Shown: positions 24,774 through 31,237 of the stretch, in pieces
Position numbering within the stretch: position 1 is the first letter of the stretch
Layout of the letters: every line of letters begins with the position of its first letter
Source of the DNA: DATFDN01 sp035685165
GTDB lineage: Bacteria > Pseudomonadota > Alphaproteobacteria > Acetobacterales > Acetobacteraceae
Length of the DNA: 64,000 nt
Direction of reading: 5' to 3'
NCBI GenBank assembly: GCA_035685165.1
Contig: DASRBI010000019.1
Coordinates: 186,001-250,000, forward strand
The notes under the pieces: model-generated
What the model saw: the letters and a program-made list of their open reading frames with translations, nothing else
The model's database searches: none
What the model was told of the DNA's origin: nothing
Program-made: the position numbers and the translations under genes

Positions 24774-25322
24774 TCAGCCGGCGGTGGCCTGCTTGCCCGG
24801 CGCGGCGGTGGAGGCGCCGGCCGGCGCTGCGCCAGGCGGAGCCGCGGCAGCCGGGGCCGCGGGCTTCGCTGGCGGTGGGGCGGCCGAAGGCGGCGTGGTC
24901 GGCGCCTCGGCCAGCAGCGCCACCTTGTTGAACCCGCCCTGGGTGATGGTGCCCATCACCTCCATGATCCGCCCGTAGGCCAAGTCCTTGTCGCCGCGCA
25001 CGAAGATGCGCCGGTCCGTGTCGTTCTCCGAGATCGCCTGCAATTTGGCCACGAGCTGGCCGAGATCGACCGGCTCGTTCTGCAGGTAAATCTGCCCCTG
25101 GGCGTTGATCGAGACCGTCAGCGGCGTGCTGTCGGAAGCGAGCGGCTTGGCGTCCGTTTTCGGCAGATCGACATTGACGCCCGAGGTCATCAGGGGCGCC
25201 GTGACCATGAAGATGATGAGCAGCACCAGCATCACGTCGACCAGCGGGGTGACGTTGATGTCGGCCAGCGGCCGGTAACGCCCGCGCCTTCCGTTGCGCT
25301 GGGCGAGGGGGGAGACGGCCAT
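24774..25322 (-). CDS. tolR: ExbD/TolR family protein
   Basis: A 182-residue single-pass protein of the TolQR proton-driven stator. The core is YRPLADINVTPLVDVMLVLL near residue 16, in which the Asp in the helix (VDVML) is the proton-carrying residue. The periplasmic dimerisation domain ends near residue 140. A Pro/Ala-rich extension of about 40 residues follows, which is longer than in E. coli TolR (142 residues). It lies 7 bp before tolA but is separated from tolQ by a 221-bp repeat-bearing gap. Confidence 0.94.
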   Translation of the reverse strand: MAVSPLAQRNGRRGRYRPLADINVTPLVDVMLVLLIIFMVTAPLMTSGVNVDLPKTDAKPLASDSTPLTVSINAQGQIYLQNEPVDLGQLVAKLQAISENDTDRRIFVRGDKDLAYGRIMEVMGTITQGGFNKVALLAEAPTTPPSAAPPPAKPAAPAAAAPPGAAPAGASTAAPGKQATAG

Positions 25323-25376
25323 TCAGCCTGCCTCCGCGGCCGGCGAACCGTCCGGGGCGGGCGGCCATGCAAAGAG

Positions 25377-25510
25377 GCCCTCCCCCCCTTGGGGAAGGAG
25401 GTTAGGGGAAAGGGTCGGTGCGGCAATGACGCCGAACTTGCGGACGCGAATAAGGTGGCTCGGGGCTTGCAGCCCTCCCCCGAGCCCCCTTTCCCCAACG
25501 GGAGGGGGGA
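25377..25510. repeat. Imperfect inverted repeat between tolQ and tolR
   Basis: The 221-bp gap between tolQ and tolR holds two imperfectly inverted C/G-rich arms. The left arm is around 25377-25413 (with CCTTGGGGAAGGAGG and AGGGGAAAGGG). The right arm is around 25473-25510 (with CCCCCTTTCCCCAACGGGAG). The centre is about 60 bp. It looks like a small dispersed intergenic element that has entered the tol operon. No coding capacity or target duplication was evident. Confidence 0.6.
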
Positions 25511-25543
25511 CGTTCATTCCGCCCTTCGGGCGCATAACCCCCA

Positions 25544-26263
25544 TCACGCCTTCTCCTCGGTCTGGCGCGACAGAATGGCGCTGAATTCGGCGCCGAACGC
25601 CTCCAGCCGGGCGGCGAAGCGTGACAGGTCGGTACTGATCTTATTGTAGGCGAGCACGGCCGGGATCGCCGCCACGAGACCGATGGCGGTCGCGAACAGT
25701 GCCTCCGCGATGCCCGGCGCGACCACAGCGAGGTTGGTGTTGTGCATGGCCGCGATGGCCGAGAAGCTGTGCATGATGCCCCACACCGTGCCGAACAGGC
25801 CGATGAACGGGGCCGTGGCCCCGACCGAGGCCAGGAACACCATCCAGCGTTCCATCCGGTCCATCTCGCGCCCGACCGTCACACCGATCGCCCGGTCCAC
25901 CCGCTCGCGCACGCTGGTATGGGTGATGTCGGCGCCCGCTACACGCGCGGTGCGCCGCCACTCGCCCATCGCCGCGCCGAACACGGCGGCCATCGGGTGC
26001 GTGGGGCGGGCGCCTTCCTGGTCGTAAAGGTCCTCCAGGCTGCCGCCGGACCAAAACCGGTCCTCGAATGCGTCGGCATCCTTGTTAGCCTTGCGGATGG
26101 TGGACCATTTCTCGAACACCACGGCCCAGACCCATACCGAGGCGAAGAGCAGGCCGATCATGACGATCTTCACCACGATGTCGGCCTGGACGAAGAGGCC
26201 CCACAGCGACAGGTCGCCGCCGGCGGCGGTGCCGAGGTTCAAGGCATCGACAGCCCGATCCAT
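25544..26263 (-). CDS. tolQ: Tol-Pal system stator protein TolQ
   Basis: A 239-residue MotA/TolQ/ExbB family protein, the pentameric proton channel subunit of the Tol motor. Three membrane helices are visible: VKIVMIGLLFASVWVWAVVF, VFLASVGATAPFIGLFGTVW and APGIAEALFATAIGLVAAIP. The signature ATAPFIGLFGTVWGIMHSF is present. It starts 12 bp after the interrupted ybgC, in the usual order ybgC-tolQ-tolR-tolA-tolB. Confidence 0.96.
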   Translation of the reverse strand: MDRAVDALNLGTAAGGDLSLWGLFVQADIVVKIVMIGLLFASVWVWAVVFEKWSTIRKANKDADAFEDRFWSGGSLEDLYDQEGARPTHPMAAVFGAAMGEWRRTARVAGADITHTSVRERVDRAIGVTVGREMDRMERWMVFLASVGATAPFIGLFGTVWGIMHSFSAIAAMHNTNLAVVAPGIAEALFATAIGLVAAIPAVLAYNKISTDLSRFAARLEAFGAEFSAILSRQTEEKA

Positions 26264-26275
26264 AACCCAATCCTC

Positions 26276-26695
26276 TCAGCCGGCGCGGTGCGCCAGCATC
26301 TGTCCAAACGCCTTCCGCCAGCGGGGCGGGATGCGCGCCGGCCGGCCGCCGTCGAGCGACACGCAGACAGGCTCGATCTCCGCGACGGAGCAGGAACCAG
26401 GCGGCCCTTAAATCTCCTGGCGCAAGATGGCCGTCGCCCGGTGCGACTCCAGCGGCTCGGTGATGACTTCGAGCGACTCGTCCAGCCGGGCGGGGCGGAG
26501 ATAGTCCAGTTTGGCGCGCCGCACCACGAACATGAGGTTGCAGTTGCGTACCAGTTCGGCATGGGGGGCGCCGATGGCGCGCATGGCTTCGCTGCGGGCG
26601 CGCTCGGCGTAGCAAAGATGGTTCGTATGGTAAACGATGCCGCCGGCATCGGTGTCCTCGTCATGAACGGGCAGGACGAAGCTGTGCCGGGCCAC
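26276..26695 (-). pseudogene. ybgC: Tol-associated acyl-CoA thioesterase YbgC with an in-frame stop
   Basis: The first 95 codons encode a hot-dog thioesterase, with VHDEDTDAGGIVYHTNHLCY holding the catalytic Asp, then YAERARSEAMRAIG and FVVRRAKLDYLRPARLDESL. A TAA at 26408-26410 follows AILRQEI. The same frame then continues without interruption as GPPGSCSVAEIEPVCVSLDG, GRPARIPPRWRKAFGQ, and stops at 26276. Counting the stop as a residue gives about 139, the normal family length, so a single codon change broke the gene. The GTG at 26695 lies 2 bp after ruvB. A sequencing error is possible. Confidence 0.85.
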
Positions 26696-26697
26696 GA

Positions 26698-27738
26698 TTA
26701 CTGAGAGCCGCCCAGAAGGTCGAGTTGCGGCGTCGCACTTTGCGGCGAGGGCGGCATCAGGCCGAGATGGCGCCAGCCCGGCTCGCCCAGCATCCGCCCG
26801 CGCGCGGTCCGCAGCACGAAGCCCTCCTGGATCAGGAAGGGTTCGATCACGTCTTCGAGCGTGTCGCGTGCCTCCGACAGCGCCGCCGCCAGCGTCTCCA
26901 CACCCACCGGACCGCCCGCATGATGGTGGGCGATCCTGAGCAGATAGCGTCGGTCCATCGCATCGAGCCCGCGCGCGTCCACATCGAGCCGCCTCAGCGC
27001 CGCGTCCGCCGCCGCCCGATCGACCACTTCGATCCCGGCCACGGCGGCGATATCGCGCACCCGGCGCAACAGGCGCCCGGCGACCCGGGGCGTGCCGCGC
27101 GCCCGCCGCGCGATCTCTGCCGCCCCGTCCGGAGCCAACGCCATGCCGAGCTTCTCGGCCAGCCGCCGCACGATCAGCTCCAGCTCGGGCGCGGAGTAGA
27201 ACACCAGCCGCACCGGAATGCCGAACCGGTCGCGCAGCGGCGTCGAGAGCAGCCCCGCCCGCGTGGTCGCGCCCACCAGGGTGAAGGGCGGCAAGTCGAG
27301 CTTCACCGAGCGCGCCGACGGCCCTTCGCCGATCAGCAGGTCGAGCTGGAAATCCTCCATCGCCGGATAGAGCACCTCCTCGATGGCGGGCTGCAGGCGG
27401 TGGATTTCGTCGATGAACAGCACGTCGCGCGGCTGGAGGTTGGTCAGGATCGCCGCCAGATCGCCCGCCCGCTGGATAACCGGCCCGGAGGTGGCGCGGA
27501 ACCCCACCCCCAGCTCGCGCGCCACGATCTGCGCCAGCGTGGTCTTCCCGAGACCGGGCGGCCCGTGCAGCAGCACATGGTCCATCGCCTCTGCCCGCCC
27601 GCGCGCTGCGGCCACGAAGGTCGCCAGGTTCTCCCGCGCCGCCTTCTGCCCGATGAATTCGCCGAGCGTCTGCGGCCGCAGTGAGCCCTCGCCCGCATCC
27701 GCCTCCTGCCGCTCCGGCGCGATCGCCCGCTCGTTCAT
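26698..27738 (-). CDS. ruvB: Holliday junction branch migration helicase RuvB
   Basis: A 346-residue AAA+ motor of the RuvAB branch-migration complex. Walker A HGPPGLGKTT is at about residues 58-67, Walker B is DVLFIDEIHRL, sensor I is LVGATTRAG, and the Arg finger region is RGTPRVAGRLLRRVRD. The C-terminal winged helix ends in EPFLIQEGFVLRTARGR. The ATG at 27738 overlaps the ruvA stop (ATGA). ybgC follows after 2 bp. Confidence 0.97.
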   Translation of the reverse strand: MNERAIAPERQEADAGEGSLRPQTLGEFIGQKAARENLATFVAAARGRAEAMDHVLLHGPPGLGKTTLAQIVARELGVGFRATSGPVIQRAGDLAAILTNLQPRDVLFIDEIHRLQPAIEEVLYPAMEDFQLDLLIGEGPSARSVKLDLPPFTLVGATTRAGLLSTPLRDRFGIPVRLVFYSAPELELIVRRLAEKLGMALAPDGAAEIARRARGTPRVAGRLLRRVRDIAAVAGIEVVDRAAADAALRRLDVDARGLDAMDRRYLLRIAHHHAGGPVGVETLAAALSEARDTLEDVIEPFLIQEGFVLRTARGRMLGEPGWRHLGLMPPSPQSATPQLDLLGGSQ

Positions 27739-28352
27739 CCGGCATTCCTCTGGCCGAGCTCGCGCAGCGCCGCGCGCAACAGCGCGTCGAGCGGCGCCTC
27801 GCCGCCGAGCCACGTCGCCGCCTGCGCCACCGCCGCCAGCGCCTCCGGTCGCCGGTAGCCGAGATTGACCAGCGCCGAGACAGCATCCGCCTCGGCCCCG
27901 GCGGCGTCGGCTTGCGGCAGCGCCGGCACCGTGCCCGGCAGAGCGCGCAGCGCACCTGCGCGCTCGCCCAGCTCCGTGAGCAGCCGCACCGCCAGCCGCT
28001 GCCCCACCCCCTCGGCGCGGGTCAGCATGGCGCGGTCGCCGCGCGCGATGGCGGCGGCGAGCTCCGCCGGCCCGAGCGCCGACAGCACGGACAAGGCGAC
28101 CTTCGGCCCCACCCCCTGCACCGTCGTCAGAAGCCGGAACCAGGCCCGCTCGGCCTGGTCGGCGAAGCCGTAGAGCAGGATCGCGTCCTCGCGCACCTGG
28201 GTGTCGACGAACAGGCGCGCCAGCGCGGGCGGCGCGGGGAGCGCGGCGATCGTGCGGGTGGAGGCGTGGACGAGGTAGCCCACGCCGCCGACGTCGATCA
28301 CGCAGCTTCCCTCCTCGCGGGCCTCCACCCGCCCGGTCAGCGACGCGATCAC
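27735..28352 (-). CDS. ruvA: Holliday junction branch migration protein RuvA
   Basis: A 205-residue junction-binding protein. Domain I starts MIASLTGRVEAREEGSCVID, and two helix-hairpin-helix motifs lie in the middle (LTTVQGVGPKVALSVLSALG, then LTRAEGVGQRLAVRLLTEL). Domain III, which contacts RuvB, is at the C-terminus (DAVSALVNLGYRRPEALAAV). It is coupled to ruvB by a 4-bp overlap. ruvC is not adjacent. Confidence 0.97.
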   Translation of the reverse strand: MIASLTGRVEAREEGSCVIDVGGVGYLVHASTRTIAALPAPPALARLFVDTQVREDAILLYGFADQAERAWFRLLTTVQGVGPKVALSVLSALGPAELAAAIARGDRAMLTRAEGVGQRLAVRLLTELGERAGALRALPGTVPALPQADAAGAEADAVSALVNLGYRRPEALAAVAQAATWLGGEAPLDALLRAALRELGQRNAG

Positions 28353-28475
28353 TGGCCCTTCCGCCTGCCCAACAAGCCGACTCGCCCGTCCATCGCCGCC
28401 CTGGCTAGCACAGCGTCCCGCGCCCCGCCTTTCCAGCGGCTTTCAAAGCGGGTTACCGGGCAGTATGAAGCCCCC

Positions 28476-29075
28476 ATGCGCGAGGACGTGCAGGCATTGA
28501 AACGGGAGCGGATCATCGCCGAGGCGGTGCGGCTCTTTTACGACCGGGGCTATACCGGCACCACGCTCGACGACGTTGCCGCCGCACTCGGCGTCACCAA
28601 GCCCTTCATTTACACGTACTTCACCGGCAAGACCGACCTTTTGGCCGCGATCTGCCAGCCGACGATCGAGCTGTCGCTGGCCGCGCTGATGATGGGCTGC
28701 GAGCACCGGGGGCCGGTCGCCGAGCGGCTCCGCCGGGCGGTTGCCGGGGTCACTCGCGTCGTGCTGGAGCGGCAGGCGCAGATTGCCGTCTTTTTCCGCG
28801 AGGAGAAGCACCTGGCGCCCGAGGCGCTGGACCGGATCAACCGGTTGCGCCGCCAATTCGACCGCACGCTCGCCGCCCTGCTGGCCGAGGGGACGGCGCT
28901 TGGCGCCTTCACCGTCGCCGATCCGGCGGTCGCGGCACTCGCCATCGGCGGCATGATTTCGTGGAGCTACACCTGGCACCGCCCGCACGGGCGGCTGAGC
29001 ATCGAGGCGCTCGGGGAGCAAATGGCCGACCTCGCGGTGGGCATGGTGGGCGCCCGCACGCCGGCCGCGGCCTGA
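28476..29075 (+). CDS. TetR/AcrR family transcriptional regulator
   Basis: A 199-residue TetR regulator. The helix-turn-helix covers about residues 8-55: ERIIAEAVRLFYDRGYTGTT, LDDVAAALGVTKPFIYTYFT and GKTDLLAAI, with the canonical Y-x-Y-F-x-x-K turn. The C-terminal domain is of the type common in fatty-acid and CoA-metabolism regulators. It is divergent from ruvA. Array B (29112-29219) and the CoA-transferase genes lie downstream. It is a good candidate to bind that array and control 29281-30602, although this is inference from position. Confidence 0.93.
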   Translation: MREDVQALKRERIIAEAVRLFYDRGYTGTTLDDVAAALGVTKPFIYTYFTGKTDLLAAICQPTIELSLAALMMGCEHRGPVAERLRRAVAGVTRVVLERQAQIAVFFREEKHLAPEALDRINRLRRQFDRTLAALLAEGTALGAFTVADPAVAALAIGGMISWSYTWHRPHGRLSIEALGEQMADLAVGMVGARTPAAA

Positions 29076-29111
29076 TGCGCGGTGTATACCTAACCCGCGG
29101 CGGGCCGCGAA

Positions 29112-29219
29112 TGTCGTACGATCGGCCGGTTTCGGGCACGGAGTTTCGTCCGGAACTGCGGTTCCGTCCGCGCGCGATCGTACGATCGGCGCGCCGCCGC
29201 CTCCCGCTTTCGTACCATC
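29112..29219. repeat. Array B: four 12-bp near-palindromes with exact 32-bp period
   Basis: Units start at 29112 (TGTCGTACGATC), 29144 (TTTCGTCCGGAA), 29176 (GATCGTACGATC, a perfect palindrome) and 29208 (TTTCGTACCATC). They match TTTCGTACGAAA at 9, 10, 8 and 9 of 12 positions. Every step is exactly 32 bp. The separators are GC-rich and show little conservation, so selection appears to act on the 12-mers and their phase. The array ends 61 bp before the CoA-transferase ATG and starts 37 bp after the TetR stop. Its spacing and core match array A at 3595-3735. Confidence 0.8.
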
Positions 29220-29280
29220 CGGCCTTGGCCCCGTGCGGGCCCGCCTCTAGCCTCATCTGCTCGGGAGGAAACCGGACCGC

Positions 29281-29955
29281 ATGATCGACAAATTCGTCCC
29301 CTCCGCCGCGGCGGCGCTGGAGGGGGTCAGGGACGGCGCGACCGTTCTGATCGCCGGCTTCGGCGAGGTGGGCGTGGCCTCCCTCCTGCTCGAGGCGCTG
29401 ATCGCGCACGGCGCGCGCGACCTCACCCTCGTCTGCAACTCCGGCGGGCGCGACGGCACGCCGCTCGTGCGGCTGATGGAACTGGGGCGCGTTCGCAAGC
29501 TGATCTGTTCGTTCGTCCGCCCGGCCTCGGTGGCAGGAAGGTTGCAAAAGGAAGGAAAACTCGAGACCGAAATCGTGCCTCAGGGAACGCTCGCCGAGCG
29601 CGTCCGCGCCGGCGGCGCAGGCATTGAGGGCTTCTACACGCCAACGGGCGCCGACACTGTGGTCGCCGAGGGGCGCGAGCGGCGCCAAATCGGCGGCAAA
29701 ATGTGCCTCTTGGAACTGCCGATCCGTGGCGACCTCGCGCTCGTCGATGCGTGGGAGGGCGACCGCTGGGGCAACCTCACCTTCCGCGGCGCGCAGCGCA
29801 ACTTCAACCCGCTGATGGCGATGGCGGCTGATCTCGCTGTCGCGCAATGCGTGCATCGCCGCGAGCTGGGCGAGATCGCGCCCGAGCATGTGCATCTGCC
29901 CGGCATGTTCGTCGATCGCGTGGTGCACTTGCCGGAAGCGGAGCGGCGCGCATGA
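29281..29955 (+). CDS. CoA transferase subunit A
   Basis: A 224-residue alpha subunit of a two-component family I CoA transferase (3-oxoacid or 3-oxoadipate type). The family motif is GATVLIAGFGEVGVASLLLE near residue 19, followed by LVCNSGG and YTPTGADTVVAEGRE. With subunit B it moves CoA from an acyl-CoA such as succinyl-CoA to a keto acid. A GGGAGG ribosome binding site precedes the ATG. Acetoacetate from the BKACE enzyme at 19192 is one possible substrate, but this is inference. Confidence 0.93.
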   Translation: MIDKFVPSAAAALEGVRDGATVLIAGFGEVGVASLLLEALIAHGARDLTLVCNSGGRDGTPLVRLMELGRVRKLICSFVRPASVAGRLQKEGKLETEIVPQGTLAERVRAGGAGIEGFYTPTGADTVVAEGRERRQIGGKMCLLELPIRGDLALVDAWEGDRWGNLTFRGAQRNFNPLMAMAADLAVAQCVHRRELGEIAPEHVHLPGMFVDRVVHLPEAERRA

Positions 29956-30602
29956 GCACGGAAACCCCATTCAAGCCGCTCGACCGTGATGGCATGGCGC
30001 GCCGCGCGGCGGCCGACATTCCCGAAGGGTGGGTGGTCAATCTCGGCATCGGCATCCCGACCGAGGTGGCGCGCTTCGTGCCGCCCGAGCGCGAGGTGAT
30101 CTTCCACTCCGAGAACGGCGTGATCGGCGCCGGCCCCACGCCCGAGACCGTCGATCCCTACCTCGTCAACGCGGGGGGGCAGCACATCACGCTGCGGCCC
30201 GGCGCGAGCCTGGTGCATCACGCCGACAGTTTCGCGATCGCACGCGGCGGGCATTTGGATTTGTCGATCCTCGGCGCCTTCGAGGTGTCAGAACAAGGCG
30301 ACGTCGCCAACTTCGCCCTGCACGCGCACGACCCCGCGCGCCAGATCGGTGGCGCGATGGACTTGGCGGCGGGGGCGAAGCGGCTCTGGATCATCATGGA
30401 GCACACCACGAAGCACGGTACGCCGCGGCTCAGGCGCCAATGCCACTACCCGCTTACCGCGAAGGGCACCGTGCGCCGCGTCTACACGAACCTCGCGGTG
30501 CTCGATGTGACCCCGCGCGGCTTCGTTGTGCGCGACATCATCGAGGGTCTGAGCTTCGAGGAATTGCAAGCTCGCACCGAGGCGACGTTGCTGCGGGATT
30601 GA
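29952..30602 (+). CDS. CoA transferase subunit B
   Basis: A 216-residue beta subunit. The catalytic Glu, which forms the glutamyl-CoA thioester, lies in HSENGVIGAGP near residue 48. Other family motifs are GWVVNLGIGIPTEVARFVPP, RGGHLDLSILGAFEVSEQGD and MEHTTKHGTPRLRRQC. The ATG overlaps the subunit A stop, giving the usual coupled pair. Three strong hairpins follow before the convergent SnoaL-like gene. Confidence 0.94.
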   Translation: MSTETPFKPLDRDGMARRAAADIPEGWVVNLGIGIPTEVARFVPPEREVIFHSENGVIGAGPTPETVDPYLVNAGGQHITLRPGASLVHHADSFAIARGGHLDLSILGAFEVSEQGDVANFALHAHDPARQIGGAMDLAAGAKRLWIIMEHTTKHGTPRLRRQCHYPLTAKGTVRRVYTNLAVLDVTPRGFVVRDIIEGLSFEELQARTEATLLRD

Positions 30603-30649
30603 ACGCGCCCTCGCACGGCACTGACGCGCCGAGGCGCATCCCACACCTC

Positions 30650-30714
30650 TCCCGCTTGTGGGAGGCAGCCTGCCCCCGCCTTGAGCGGGGGTCGCCGCGC
30701 CCGAACGGGCGCGG
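30650..30714. repeat. Triple hairpin between convergent genes
   Basis: Three consecutive stem-loops: TCCC-GCTTGT-GGGA (30650-30663), CCCCCGC-CTTGA-GCGGGGG (30673-30691) and CCGCGCCC-GAAC-GGGCGCGG (30695-30714). All sit between the stops of the CoA transferase and the SnoaL-like gene. The arrangement resembles a dispersed intergenic repeat and would act as a bidirectional transcription barrier. No T-run follows the stems. Confidence 0.65.
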
Positions 30715-30730
30715 CGGGTGAGGGCTTGAA

Positions 30731-31093
30731 CTAACCAGCGATCGAATCCAAAAAGCCCGTCACGTTCCGCAGCCGCCCGTCCGGTGCGGTGGTAGCGAAA
30801 TCGGTTCCCTCGGCAATCATCGCGCCATCGGCGCCGCGCAAGGTCCAGCAAAAGCGCAGCCGGTCGTTGTGCGCTTCGGGCTTGCCGCGCAGCGCGAACC
30901 GCGCGCCCGCGAACCGCGCCTGCACGGCGCCGATCATCGTGCTGATCTCCTCGCGCCCCTCGCCCCGCATCAGCGGATCGACGTAGCAGGCCTCGTCGGC
31001 CCAGGCGCGCGCCAGCAGCATTGCGCGCTGTCCGGCATCCTGCTCGTTCCACGCGGCGATGTAGGCGGTGGCGATTTCGGTTGCATCGGTCAT
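30731..31093 (-). CDS. SnoaL-like / nuclear transport factor 2-fold protein
   Basis: A 120-residue NTF2-like protein. It opens MTDATEIATAYIAAWNEQDA, then has YVDPLMRGEGREEISTMIGA, GKPEAHNDRLRFCWTLRGAD and a closing strand. This cone-shaped fold serves isomerases, hydratases and binding proteins, and the specific role is unknown. The ATG has a GGAG ribosome binding site 7 bp upstream. A perfect 16-bp palindrome lies 20 bp upstream of the start, possibly an operator. Confidence 0.85.
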   Translation of the reverse strand: MTDATEIATAYIAAWNEQDAGQRAMLLARAWADEACYVDPLMRGEGREEISTMIGAVQARFAGARFALRGKPEAHNDRLRFCWTLRGADGAMIAEGTDFATTAPDGRLRNVTGFLDSIAG

Positions 31094-31112
31094 TTCGGTC
31101 TCCGTCTGCTTG

Positions 31113-31128
31113 CCGGACCGCGGTCCGG
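31113..31128. promoter_or_regulatory. Perfect 16-bp palindrome upstream of the SnoaL-like gene
   Basis: CCGGACCGCGGTCCGG is an exact inverted repeat with no spacer, located 20-35 bp upstream of the minus-strand start at 31093. It could be a dimer-binding operator or a leader hairpin. It is unrelated to the array A/B motif. Confidence 0.5.
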
Positions 31129-31237
31129 TGCCGCGGTGATCGCAGACCATCCGGGGGCGCGTCGATTACCGCGCGGGTAAGGACGCACGCAAAGGCGCGC
31201 GGTTGTTCCGACCAACGCGATCAGCGTTCTGTATTGC

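Noticed and set aside
26276..26695. ybgC break explained by two compensating frameshifts
   Set aside because: The frame before and after the stop is identical and the residue count is normal, so one changed codon is simpler.
29080..29091. A fifth unit of array B at the expected -32 position (CGGTGTATACCT)
   Set aside because: It is in phase but matches the consensus at only 3 of 12 positions, so I left it out.
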